NCBI GenBank assembly: GCA_947623455.1
Contig: OX392542.1
Span: 16,127,625-16,191,624, forward strand
Direction: 5' to 3'
Origin: Mimachlamys varia
Lineage: Eukaryota; Mollusca; Bivalvia; Pectinida; Pectinidae
Length of the DNA: 64,000 nt
Shown here: positions 45,960 to 56,877 of the stretch, one piece after another
Layout: each line of letters starts with the position of its first letter
How positions within the stretch are numbered: position 1 is the first letter of the stretch
The notes under the pieces: model-generated
The model's database searches: none
Told to the model about the DNA's origin: nothing
What the model saw: the letters and a program-made list of their open reading frames with translations, nothing else
Made by a program: the position numbers and the translations under genes

Positions 45960-46267
45960 CAAAAATCAAAGAATACCAAAGCGTCAACAAAACCATAATC
46001 CGAACTCAAAAGCGATTACACTAGAGGCAAAATAAGAACAAAAGAAAGATTTACACGGAGACTCTCATTAAAGCACAAGAGAATAAGACCAGGTCTTCCG
46101 GAAGAGTAAGCGTCTTCTGCTTCATCGACGACACCCGTAATGTAAATCTTTGTCACATCCAAGTAAAAATTAAGTTCTCAAAACGAGAACAGAGTACCAT
46201 TGTCAATCACAACAAGTAAACACACTAATGAGCAAACTCAAAAAACGTCCATCTTCATATCACTTAA
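45960..46267 (-). mobile_element. Penelope-like tail copy, interrupted by a TTAA element
   Basis: Antisense from ATCAAAGAATACCAAAGCGT through TTCATCGACGACACCCGTAA to CGTCCATCTTCATATCACTTAA. At that TTAA the sequence changes to AGGCCCGATATATGTAACTT, the terminus of the element at 48825-49210. Uninterrupted copies continue AGATACAGAATATTTC. Confidence 0.8.
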
Positions 46268-46310
46268 AGGCCCGATATATGTAACTTAAGGAAGTTTTGT
46301 GGGATTCTGA
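46268..46310. mobile_element. TTAA-type MITE terminus inserted into Penelope-like tail
   Basis: AGGCCCGATATATGTAACTT differs at two positions from the 20-bp terminus of 48825-49210 and is preceded by TTAA. I could not find a matching right terminus downstream, so the element length is unknown. Confidence 0.6.
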
Positions 46311-47648
46311 AAAAGTTTGAAAAAAAAACAATCTGTTTCGTTGACAGATTCGTTTTCGTCAAAACAATTCATCGAGAAAGGTGATATTTTCAAAATGGTC
46401 CCGCCAGTCCAAATAAAGTTTCATCGTTTTGAGTTTTTTTCTGGTGGTTGAATTGATAGCACGATTCTCTTTGACGATCAAAGCTGTATTTCCTCAAAAA
46501 ATCGAAATTTTCCTGCTACTGCAATACAAAATAGATATGTTTACAAGATTGATGGTGAGTTTCCATGTGACATTTTTTTTAGAAATGATTTAAAATCCAC
46601 AAAAGAAATACAATACCACTTTCATCGCTGTAACCAGCTTGCAGGAATGGTACAGTACATATGGCGAAACAAAGCAATTCTCAGAATGCATAGCTAGAAG
46701 ATACATCTACTTTTTCTAATCTTCCCTGTAATCGAAATAAATTGTCCAATTATCTAAATACGGCAGAAGACATCCGTTCCCTTTTATGATAAAAAAACAG
46801 TTATGTAAACTAGTCATTGGATAGTGTAAGTGTTTCCATTATTTGAAATCCTGGTCCCGTAGAGAAGACGGGATTTGTTTTAGTTAATGTCTGTTCCACA
46901 AAACAACTAAATATAATCTTTCCGCCTTTTTTGTACCAACACCAATCTCGGGGAAAATATGACTCTCTAGAGGGACATTTTGACGTGACTTTTTCATCGA
47001 TCATTACTTTTTTGCTTTTTTCTCCAACACCACGACAGTCCTTGATTTTTTTAAGCTATGCTTCCATTGTTTTTAGCCATATAATTCACGTCGGAGATAT
47101 AATCCATCGGTCTTTATTATTTTGCCAGTATTTTGATGTATCATATGTTTATATGCTTCAAGATGGTGAGATATAACTTAAAAGAGCAGACAATTTGTAT
47201 TGAATGCAACTCAATTATTCATGACGAGGGACCATTCTCTGTCAGTTGATGTCTAGTATATCGTCTGAGGGAGAATTCCTAACCCATGGAAACTCCGTGT
47301 TGTTTAGTTGTTGTATTCAGGAAAGGAACAATGCAATGTTAGACAAAACAACGATATTGCAAACATACTTTCAACATGCAAGTCCGTGCTTTCAAGAAGG
47401 ATTTTATAAAATCAAATTCACTTAGATCATATACTTTTGCATATACTGAGTCCAAAAATAACAAATTGATGAACATTACTAGATATATGTATAATTCCGT
47501 GAACTTTCCGTATTTTTTTTTTTTTTTTGCTGCGGACAAGATATAAGTTTAGATTTAGTTATGTTTACCATCTGGTACAGAATTTCGTAATCAATAATTA
47601 AAAATATATACATATATATATATGGAATTATAGGATTTTAGCATATAT
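46311..47648. other. No recognised feature
   Basis: AT-rich. Its left part may be the body of the element starting at 46268. ORFs at 46810-47004 and 46931-47176 overlap antisense and lack domains. T15 tract near 47515. Confidence 0.4.
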
Positions 47649-47760
47649 GTGGTACGAAAATACTAAATCCATGGTACGAAACAACCAAACTGTGTTACTT
47701 AACGACTTTCGTTTTTGGTACGAAAATACCAAACTTTGGTACGGAACGACTGGCACCCGA
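47649..47760. repeat. Short direct repeats built on TGGTACGAAAATAC
   Basis: TGGTACGAAAATACTAAATCC + ATGGTACGAAACAACC is repeated about 65 bp later as TGGTACGAAAATACCAAACT + TTGGTACGGAACGACT. Origin unknown. Confidence 0.65.
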
Positions 47761-47919
47761 AAGGAAAAGGTTTAACCAAACTAAGAAACTTCCTCTCTGT
47801 TTATACTCATTAATTTGAATTAATCCATCAAAATCAAACATCCTGTTATGTTTTCCTCCACTTGCTATCTGAAGAAGTGAGCGTTATCCCTAAAAAAGAT
47901 ACAGAATACGTATCAGACT

Positions 47920-48175
47920 TTCGCCACAATGTACCTTGCTCAGACCGAAAGATTTCCTGTCAAAAGTTCAAACGCCTTTACCTTGTTCCGACTTACAGAT
48001 TCCCTGTCAGAGGTTCAACCGCCTTTAACTTGCTCCGACTGAAAAAGTCAGAATTTCGACCGCCTTTAACTTGCTCCGACTGAAAGAGTCAGAATTTCGA
48101 CCGCCTTTAACTTGCTCCGACTGAACGAGTCTCTGTCAGGATTTCGACCGCATGTAACTTGCTCTGACTGATCGT
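47920..48175. repeat. 41-47-bp tandem repeat, about 5 units
   Basis: Unit CAGAATTTCGACCGCCTTTA + ACTTGCTCCGACTGAAAGAGT. Two units (about 48010-48120) are nearly identical; outer units carry an extra CCTGT/CTCTGT. A 73-codon ORF crosses it by composition. Confidence 0.8.
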
Positions 48176-48824
48176 TTAATCCTGAAGAGGAGATACTTTT
48201 AAACCTAACTCAGTATGGTTAAGTCCTTTGCGTATGTCAAAGTGAACCCAAACACTGGCTTCCAGCATACAGAAAACCGAACGTGTATACAATCTTTAAA
48301 CTGCCTTTAGTATCATATCTTATATCTAATCACAACGTTTTGATGCATTTTGATATTGCTATTTTGATAATGCTGTATGCAGCCTGGCAGCATGAGACCT
48401 TAAGCTTTCTATGACGCTTTGTGTCTGTGATGAACGTTTTCGATGACTATCTACGTTGAATATTTGATGGAACATGAGAAGGCAATTGTCTGACATTTTT
48501 TTGTAGATTTGCTTTGTATCTTATCTTCTCAGACACACTGGTATAAGCATCAAACAGATATCCTAATGGACTCTAACACCTCTGGTGGGTCATTCAAGTA
48601 CACGGCGAGGGGAGCGATACCTTTGAAGTCTCGTGACATTCCGCAAATATAATGGTTTGTCAGTAACACCTTCCTGCAAGACGATTTAGGTTATAGGTCT
48701 TCTAAATATTAGCCCAATATTATTTGGCATTTGATAATATGTTTGAATCTGAATTAGTCAAAGTAAGAAGCGTCCCTAGTAATACATGTGTAGCAATGGC
48801 TACATCATATAGTGATACATTTAA

Positions 48825-49210
48825 AGGCCCAATATACGTAACTTTCGGCAAAACCTGAAGCGAAAATAAAGCCTAATAACTTATTTTATTTAAAGATTTA
48901 GTTAAGATCAACTGATATCAGCAATATTCAAGATGAATTATGTCGCGGTTACCAGTACAGCAGCAGTTGAAGCACGCTATTTGTAAACATGCGTCCATTT
49001 CGAACCGTCTTCTACCTTCGGTTTGTTGTTGAAGTGGGCCCCACCTGAATTATTTTCAATTTTTTGGATTTTTTATGTCAAGAGTTTCTTGTTAGTTACC
49101 GCTCAGGTTTACTTCATTTTAGGCTTATTTTTGCATGGTTATCAACCGGGGTTTTTTCGTAATTTTTCAGAATCACAAATTTTTTCCCTGAAGTTACGTA
49201 TATTGGGCCT
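48825..49210. mobile_element. 386-bp MITE, perfect 20-bp TIRs, TTAA target duplication
   Basis: AGGCCCAATATACGTAACTT (48825-48844) and its exact reverse complement (49191-49210) are each flanked by TTAA (48821-48824, 49211-49214). No coding capacity. TTAA with AGG-type termini fits Kolobok-like non-autonomous elements; that assignment is an inference. Confidence 0.8.
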
Positions 49211-50639
49211 TTAATTCCTCCATTTACGTGTTCTTTCCAAAAAACATTATGTCCAAGCACAAATAAAATCCTTTTGACAGAGGAGCATAAAAAAGGGAAT
49301 GAAGCATTTTTTCAATGAATGATATTCAAGAGCTTTGCCACTTTAGCCAAGTAACTCATATTAGCTGACCTTCTGAAATCATACCTGTTCGTGAAAACTT
49401 TGAAATCTTTGCAGGATTGCGAGTAGTAATATTCGGATATATTTGAGATACTTAGTATTCCTGGGCTTTTTGGGTTTTTTTTGTTTTTGTTATTTTTCCT
49501 CTTGTGATAACGATCGGTTAAAATAGTTTGTTTCGTTTTTTGTCTGAGGCTCAAAAGCAATATGCAGACGAAAATACCTATTTCAATGTTTTGTTTACAT
49601 TATTAAATTATGATATAAAAATATCCCTTCCCGAAGAAAGATGAGGAATATTTTATGTGTTCGAAGATTACCTGCCATGATGTCCAACATACGGTCCTGA
49701 TAGTTGATTACAAGGATGTTGTTTACATTTTTATTTTTGATATGTCCTACTTGGTTTTGTTTTATTTTAACGATGATCATCTATCATCCATAGTCTCCTG
49801 TCATCTCGTGTTTAAAGGCATTGTTAAATAAGGTGCGTATACCAAACAAGGCTCCAATATGTCTTCAGTCATTTCTATTTTGCATCCTTTAAAAACTGTG
49901 GGACGACTGCTAACACGTTTCCAATTCTTTCTCATTATGTAATTTTATTTATATCTCTTTATCCTGTGCACTTTTCATATGTCTTACTATACGTACACTG
50001 GTTATCAACTTTCCCCACCCAATGTCATTGTCTCAGCCTTTAGAAATTACATTATAGATTGACGCCGGTGATCCTTGGTGCAAGGAATATATTGACAGAG
50101 AATTCCGTGCCGGTGTATAGTCACATGATTCAACGGCGCATTTTATAGTTTGTAGTTTTTATAGTCAAAATATATATATATCATTGCCACAACGTTGCGT
50201 GTGCCATGGCGATTTGTCATGTTCAAAAACCAAAGAAAAGGCAATATATTTTAACCAAGTGCTGCTTATCTAAACGAAAAATACCTCGATACAGTAAAGT
50301 TCGTCTATCATCATTGTGTGTGAGAAATCTGTCTGTCGTGTCTCTTGTGATCAAACGTTTTGTCATTTCGGCAGTGACTGCTTCAGATTAAACCGGTACC
50401 TTATAGTGAAGCAGAACTACATAACAGTATGCTTTACGTCACTAAGGAATTCTATTAAGATTAATTGGCAGCTGTTCTGTGCAGCAAACAGCCCCAAACG
50501 CCGTACAGATTTTTATTTTTGATAAAGCAACGGTTGTTTATATTTTTTCTTAGTTTGCATTGTATTCGCTTGTGGCTGCTGCATTAGAGAAAGTGGCGAA
50601 AGTGGAAAATCACAGCGACCAAGATAGAATATTTATCCT
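49211..50639. other. No recognised feature
   Basis: AT-rich; several 60-80-codon ORFs without domains (49312-49560, 49595-49780, 50206-50391). Confidence 0.45.
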
Positions 50640-51080
50640 CTAGTTTCATAGCACTAAAAGAAAAGATGCTTACTCTTCCGGAACATCTGGACCCCTAATC
50701 ATGAAACTATTCTCATGCTCAAGCATGGATTCTGTGCTCAAGCCAGCCTTCTTGAAACTTACCTTATTAATCTCGAAGGGTCAAAACGTCACAGTAAATG
50801 TCGAAAACAACGTTCGACTTAAAGCCTCTTCAACATTTTGCCAAAACTTTGACAAAATTAGTTTGTTTAAATAGTTTATAGCCATAACAAGAAATAAGGT
50901 TTGAGCACAGAATCCATGCTTGATCATGAGATCGGTTTCATGAATACGGGCCCTGGTCTTATTCCTTTGTACATTTTCGAGGGTCTCCGTGTAAATCTTT
51001 CCCTTGTTCAGATTTTGTCCCTAGTTTAATCAATTTTGATTACTGATTATGATTTCGTTAATGCTTCGGTGTGCTCAGAT
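50640..51080 (+). mobile_element. Penelope-like tail copy carrying MITE D
   Basis: AAGATGCTTACTCTTCCGGA + ACATCTGG, then MITE D (50691-50953), then TGGTCTTATTCCTTTGTACA, GTTTAATCAATTTTGATTAC and a 3' end GTTAATGCTTCGGTGTGC. Confidence 0.75.
50691..50953. mobile_element. MITE D inside Penelope-like tail
   Basis: Left ATCATGAAACTATTCTCATG + CTCAAGCATGGATTCTGTG; right GAGCACAGAATCCATGCTTG and GGTTTCATGAATACGGGCCC. Same insertion point as at 15292 and 26776. Confidence 0.7.
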
Positions 51081-51949
51081 TGGTTTAAGATTCAATCAAC
51101 AAATGTGCTATTAATCAATGTTTCCGTACTTACGTTTGGTTATGCAGTTCATTCAAGCATATTTTATTGATTATAGCAATCAACGAGATGAGGCACGAGT
51201 TTTCACAGCCATGTGACATGACTCTTTGTTTCTAAGTCTTCAGTCTAGTTATGACGTACTGAATCCATTTACCAAAATATGAAATGTTTGGAAATGACAA
51301 CCTATTTAAAAACTAAGTTTGTTTTGGAGATAAAACAGGAATTGAACATTTTTTGTTGGTGTTGAAAATATTCCTTGGAAACATTATTCACAATATATTA
51401 TCAATCGAGGCCAAGATTTATTTTTTCTTTACTATGATATATATGTTTGTGGTGTAAAATGTCAACAGGCCACGTTGAAACGCCCCTGGGAAGTGGTTTA
51501 ATATTTCAATTTACTATAAAAGTCATTTTGCTGTGTTACAAAATGATTTGTCGTGTTTTAATGTCATTGAATTATTATAAAATTTCCCTCTTATTTCTAT
51601 TTAAACAACGACAGTTATCAATAGATATTTACCAATCTGAATCCCATTTAAAACCAGTGTATTCAAACGAGATTTATCTTTATGTGTGATGATAGGGTGA
51701 TCAAGTCGTATTTAATAGTGCTTGTTAAAACGTCCATGCCAGTCCTAAATATGAAGGTTTATTTTAAGCATCATTAAGAGTGCGAGAGAAATGTGTTACG
51801 TCTATCAACAATGTTATACAATATATCTAGACATGGGTTTAGATAATTATACACTCTGACAGTACTTTCCCGACTATACCGGAAGTGTATTGTAGATAAA
51901 ACAGACAGTTATCAGAACGTAAACGACATGACAAAACTGGTATAGTTTG
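51081..51949. other. No recognised feature
   Basis: AT-rich; ORF 51447-51689 has no domain. Confidence 0.5.
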
Positions 51950-52150
51950 CTTGGATGTGACAAAGATTTACATGGCGGGTGTCGTCGATGAAACAGAAGC
52001 CGCTTACTCTTCCGGAACACATGGTCGTATTCTCTTGTGCTTTTGCGAGAGTCTCCATGTAAATCTTTTTTTGTTCCTGTTTTGCCACTAGTTTACTCGA
52101 TTTTGAGTTAGGATTATGGTTTTGTTGACGCTTTGGTATTCTTTTTTTAG
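51950..52150 (+). mobile_element. Penelope-like tail copy, well preserved
   Basis: TGCTTGGATGTGACAAAGAT, TTACATGGCGGGTGTCGTCG, TTACTCTTCCGGAACACATG and CTCGATTTTGAGTTAGG, ending GTTGACGCTTTGGTATTC and a T run. Confidence 0.85.
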
Positions 52151-53095
52151 CTTTCTTTCCGATACATTGTACATGTTGTATATGCTTAAACTAGTGGCGT
52201 TGAGGAGCAGGAGAAAGAGTATATGTGAGGAACAAGCTTTCCAATTAGATAGAAATATTCAATTTCCTTGTGGGCAGGTTCCAAACCATTGGCACCGTCT
52301 TCGTTGAACGTGTTAGACACTATCGTTAAGTCGAAAGACGTCACCATTGGTCAATACAGGCGTGATACAAACGGCAAAAGCTTCCTACCATCGCCATAGC
52401 TGGATCTACATGTTGTCGTTATCCTCTAGAGGAGATTTGATTTAGCCGTCACCATTATTATGTTACATGTATAACCAGCGCGACTGCAACCCTCGATATA
52501 TTTTAAAATATATATTATCTACCTCAATATAGGTTTTACTGTAGTTTCTATAGAGAACCAAATAGGTAGCCGAACCTTCAAATCGTTTGTTAATTAATTT
52601 CCTGTCTGGGATAAATAAAAGGAGAATATCTTATTCCCGTAACTCCCATGCTTCTTCGTCATTAACGTCGGGAAATCTCCAAGGTGGAATCAGATAGGAT
52701 TTTCTTCAAATTGCTGGTCTGATAATATTGAGTAGCTCATATTTCCATATTTTTTATGGACGTTGTTAAAAAAGGAAAACAGATTAAGCGGGATATTCAA
52801 CCAGCCACGATCTAGCAAAATCCAAGGACAGCATACACGCGCATGCGTAATTGGTCCCGCATCACAAAACATTACAATGAAATGTGTTGTTAACCTCATG
52901 ACGATTCTAGAGTAATTGTGACGTTACTTTGATCCAATGTAGCAACTGGTCAAACAAGTAGACTTCTTAGAAAACATAAAGAATTATTTCCGTGTCTTTT
53001 AATTAGTATAAAGAAATATATTCACTGCAATGAATACGGTTTTTATAACTCCAAACAAATGGAAAATGGTAAACAAAAAACCAACACTTTACTTG
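52151..53095. other. No recognised feature
   Basis: AT-rich to mixed, with no feature that I can support. Confidence 0.5.
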
Positions 53096-53225
53096 GTTGA
53101 GGAAGAAGAAAAGAAGAAGAGGCCGACGATGATGGCAATGATGATGGAAAAAGAAGAAAACGACGAAGAAGAAGACCGGACGACGACGACGACAACGATG
53201 ATGATGACGATGATGATGATGTTTT
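53096..53225. repeat. Purine-rich low-complexity tract
   Basis: GAAGAAGAAAAGAAGAAG, GACGACGACGACGAC and GATGATGATGATG runs. ORF 53030-53257 over it is compositional. Confidence 0.85.
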
Positions 53226-53660
53226 GTTTGTGGCTTTGTTTTGTTTGTAAACAGTGAAGGACCTTACACTAAACTACCTACTTCAGAAGACAAACAAACC
53301 CATAAGATAAACTTCTACGAGAGGTTTATTGGCCATAACTCATATTTAAATTGGATTAGACATTCCAATGTCCGGCAATATAGCCAAACACGTCCCCAAA
53401 ACGTCTCCAATCGGTCCTTGTATCAGGTAGTTAAAAAGCTTTTAGCGGAACTCGGCAGTTTACTTTTAGGTGATAGACATTACGTCATAGTATTCTGTAC
53501 AATTAGACAACTGTATTGATTGGTAACGTGTAGCTGCTCTCCGAACTGTAATCACATTTTAAAAATCAAATAAGTTGAGCCGAGCTAATTCTTCTTTGAC
53601 GAACTATCTAATCGGCTGAGAGCAAAAAAATTACCAAAACAGATATGAAGTGATTGGTGA

Positions 53661-53779
53661 GATATCGTGTGACGGATCCGCTGGGAGTCCAGGCGTTACC
53701 CGAACCGGCACAGTCGTCAGATTGTGTGTGGCTGTTCCGCTGGGAGTACCGACGTAATCCGTACCGGTACATTCATCAG
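53661..53779. repeat. 60-bp tandem duplication, G+C-rich, kringle-like frame on minus strand
   Basis: Units 53661-53720 and 53721-53779 share (T/C)CGCTGGGAGT…CCGTACCGG-type DNA and end ATTCATCAG/CAGTCGTCAG. On the minus strand the right unit reads ECTGTDYVGTPSGTAT within ORF 53828-53631, which resembles the start of a kringle domain (C-x-G-T-x-Y-x-G-T). The left unit gives the related CAGSGNAWTPSGSVT only after a frame change. The later kringle cysteines and Trp are missing. Decayed kringle exon or coincidence; not a functional gene. Confidence 0.45.
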
Positions 53780-54365
53780 GCACTGTTAGACAGCCCCGTA
53801 CACCAGACAGATACAGTTTATTTAGCATGAGATTAAGATAAGATTTTTCTTTTTTTTCTATTTTGAAAACCTAACGAGAGCGACATTGTGATATTTTGAT
53901 GTACGCGACTACAATGCGGCCTGGAATCTCAGACCAATCTATTATAAGCTAAATGTCATAAACCGAGGGCGAGATAGGAAATGTCTTTGTGCGCCAATAT
54001 CTTACATGTATTTCATTAGACTGACGCGAGTCAGACAGTTTTTTCCGGTTCTAAATATTCTCATTTTAAATCAAATTCAATTCAAATCTTAAAGTACACG
54101 TGCTACTTCCCTAATATATAGTGCTAATGCATGTCTAGAATTGAGTAGATATTAAAAACTAGTCAATATTCGCTTCAACTCTTTTGAAATATAAGAATGA
54201 TAAATCTTCATTATTACACAGCATGAGGAAAGAGTAAACGAATGCTAAGTTTAATATATGATTGCCCGTTATTTGGGTTGTTTTAACTTTTTTGAATAAC
54301 ATTTTTGTTTCCGAACCGCGTCGCCATTTAAAACTCATTTTATGTGAAAATGACTATATAAACTA
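53780..54365. other. No recognised feature
   Basis: AT-rich, no ORF or repeat identified. Confidence 0.5.
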
Positions 54366-54369
54366 ACGG

Positions 54370-54515
54370 CCGCCAGGGGGCGTCGCATTTGTCGTTCTTC
54401 GTTACCATTCATACCGGCAGTGTGCGCTTCAGAAGTGTCATGTCCTAATATCATACCTCACCACCAGGGTGCGCAACAAGAAGCGTGTTTTCATGCCATA
54501 CTACTAGAGGGCGCT
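54370..54515 (+). promoter_or_regulatory. Three CTCF-like motifs in a row
   Basis: CCGCCAGGGGGCGTC (54370-54384), CCACCAGGGTGCGCA (54461-54475) and CTACTAGAGGGCGCT (54501-54515) each fit the CTCF core CCASYAGRKGGCRSY with one or two differences, all on the plus strand within 146 bp. CTCF is conserved in bilaterians. The last two lie in slightly similar surroundings (ATACYNCACYACYAG), so local duplication could explain them. Binding is inferred only. Confidence 0.35.
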
Positions 54516-54733
54516 TCATGATTCGTGATAAAATACCATAAAAATAGTATGTGCCATACTATACAAAGCTATATCCGTCCTTTACAAATACCACAGTATC
54601 GTCCCTATTGGGAAATAGCTACAGGTCGTGTGCTTTGTCTAGATTGTCTTTACATCTAAATTAATTGGAAATGCCCATGTTGATATACGCCAGGATAATG
54701 AAAATGGTATACTGTAAAACATGGTCTAGCCGG

Positions 54734-54950
54734 CATTGGTTTGGTCTGGGTGTGGGCTGGTCTGGTCTGTCTGGTCTGGTCTGTCTGGTCTGGTCTGGTC
54801 TGTCTGGTCTGGGTGTGGGCTGGTCTGGTTTTGGTTTGGTCTGGTCTGGTCTGGGTGTGGGTTGATCTGATCTGGTCTGGTCTGGTCTGGTTTTGGTTTG
54901 GTCTGGGTTTGGTCTGGTCTTTATTTTTTGGTTTGGTCTGGTCTTGTCTC
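54734..54950. repeat. TGGTC/TGGTCTG low-complexity array
   Basis: Built from TGGTCTGGTCTGTC and TGGGTGTGGGC units. Long overlapping ORFs on both strands are compositional. The complementary motif dominates 55210-55392. Confidence 0.85.
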
Positions 54951-55209
54951 ATTTGAAGCAGGTCATGTATTGTTTATTAGTATCTCAGTATCACAGAATA
55001 ATTAGAACAACTTTTTCTATTTCCTGGAATTATTGTTCTGAGTAGAACAAAGGTGAATGTGTCAGGATTAATGTTGGTGTAACGGTTTCTATCACGCCGA
55101 TTACATCGCTACTGTTGTTGAGAAACTGATTCGGACAACAATTACATAGACGCGTCAGCTAAGTTAATTTAAGCAATTGACTAATTAGTTGATTCATTGA
55201 AAAGGAAAA

Positions 55210-55392
55210 CTATTAGACCAGACCAAAATTTAGGACTAGGCCAATCGGACCAGCCCTGTCCAAAAGTTGAGACCAGCCCAGACCAGACCACATCGAAAGT
55301 TAAGAGAAGAGAATATCAAACAAAACCACATTTAAGGATCAACTCTGACCAAACTTTGAGACCAGCCCAGACCAGAACAGACCAGGCTTTAT
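55210..55392. repeat. GACCA-rich array, inverted relative to 54734-54950
   Basis: Repeated GAGACCAGCCCAGACCAGAC and GACCAGACCA blocks, more diverged than the left array and in the opposite orientation. The pair forms two arms of a potential large hairpin with a ~260-bp loop. Confidence 0.75.
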
Positions 55393-55528
55393 AATATGCC
55401 AATGAAAAACAGATCACAGTCAAAAGTACTGCAGAATTTGCCAACATGTGCTCACCCACGTATTAACACAACGCGCAGTAAGACACACTGTTTTTATTAG
55501 TCACCCTAGTTGATGTAACGTTTACTTA

Positions 55529-56877
55529 CATACGAGGGGTGTTCCATAAATAATGTCATCTGTGCTTTATTTCTCGGAAATCGTGCAATTTATGCACAAA
55601 ACCACCTCGTGTCGATTGAGTGATCACTGGCTCGTGACACAGGTAAATATCTCGTCCACACGTTCACTGGCCTCGGTACAGTGTACATCGTTTCATAGCC
55701 TATTCGTTAGACTAGACACAAAATGACAGGAAAACGAGGTGAAAATATTGTTGAAATTAGGGCCTATATAAAAGGTAGGTCATTACTCGGCATAAAGGCT
55801 GTAGATATTCACCGCGAGGTGTGTGACATTTATGGGGTGGAGGGCCAAACGTCTCACAGGACTGTTTGTAGGTGGGTAGGTAAATTTAGTCCTTTGCAGC
55901 AGCAACTGAAAGATGCTGCTCACCCAGGTCGTCCTGCAACAACTACGACCAAAGGTAACATAGAAAAAATCCGAAATATCCTCCAAACTGATGCTTGATT
56001 CACCGTAAGACAATTGGCTCGAATGACAAACGTGTCGTTAGCAAGAGTTCATGCAATTTTGAAGAAACACCTAAAAGTTAGAAAGATAAATGCAAGATGG
56101 ATACCCCATTTTTTAACGGATGAGCAAAAGAAGACGCATGTAACAATGGCAAAACATCTTCTCAAAATGTACCCAAAATATAGTAAAAAGGCTTTTGATA
56201 ATATAGGCACTGGTGTTGAGACCTGGGTGTATTATTTTAAACCAAAGCGGAAGGTTGCCAACCGAATATGGTCCAATAAAAATGCCAGACGCCCAAGTAT
56301 TACCAAATGAATACGAACGGTAAAGAAGGTTTTGTATGCTATTTATTTCACTAATAAGGGTCCAGCTATTCAAGTCCCAGTGCCAAAAGACAGAACGGTC
56401 ACAGGCAAGTTCTATAAAAACATTGTTCTGAGAAAGTTGAAGAACTACTACAAAAGTCGCCGCCCCAAAACAGGACTTAAGTATGTCCGACTTTTGCATG
56501 ATAATGCACCCGCTCACAAGGCACGTATTGTGACTGACTTTTTGGAGTCAGAGAAGGTTACCGTCCTTCCGCATCCTCCGTATTCGCCAGACTTGGCCCC
56601 CTGCGACTATTTTCTCTTTCCAAAACTTAAATATCATTTATCTGGAAGGAGATACAATTCGAGAAATGCCCTTGGATCTGCTGTTTATCAGTGTCTGATG
56701 GGTGTACCCATTGAAGAGTATGAAAAATGCTTCCAAAAATAGATTGACCGGCTAAAAAGGTGTGTTCTGGCTGGCGGAGAGTATTTTGAAGAGCAGAGCA
56801 AATTAAAATGAACAAAAGCACTTCCGCTATATCAGCACCGATGCAAGTGACATTATTTTTGGAACACCCCCCGTATG
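55529..56877 (+). mobile_element. Full-length mariner-family transposon (dead)
   Basis: Terminal inverted repeats of about 32 bp. The left begins CATACGAGGGGTGTTCC (55529); the right, reverse complemented, CATACGGGGGGTGTTCC (56877). They continue AATAATGTCA on both sides with about four mismatches overall. TA flanks both ends (55527-55528, 56878-56879), matching the mariner TA target. 1,349 bp in total, with one transposase frame (55723-56811). Confidence 0.9.
55723..56811 (+). pseudogene. Mariner DD34D transposase, three stops and lost catalytic Asp
   Basis: Cut-and-paste transposase of the IS630/Tc1/mariner superfamily, single frame of 362 codons with no frameshift. An N-terminal HTH region (about residues 20-55, SHRTVCRWVGKF) is followed by HPGRP, then a second HTH (FTVRQLARMTNVSLARVHAI). 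The linker motif WIPHFLT matches the mariner WVPHEL. Catalytic sites: the first should be G-D-E-T-W but reads GVETW (GTT at 56215-56217), so the first Asp is lost. The second Asp lies in HDNAPAH (56500-56502), and the third in YSPDLAPCDYF (56605-56607) with 34 residues between, i.e. DD34D. In-frame TGA at 55996 and 56308 and TAG at 56740 break the protein. ATG at 55723 fits the usual start. Related to the lineage that gave rise to SETMAR in primates. Non-functional; the family call is firm. Confidence 0.93.

Noticed and set aside
47895..47910. AAAGATACAGAATA as the far side of the interrupted tail at 46267
   Set aside because: Only about 14 bp match the expected continuation and the following bases differ, so the right end of the inserted element stays unlocated.
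54656..54956. Overlapping ORFs rich in DQT or in WSGL
   Set aside because: Direct products of the TGGTC/GACCA array on the two strands.
56113..56517. 134-codon minus-strand ORF inside the mariner
   Set aside because: Antisense shadow of the transposase frame.
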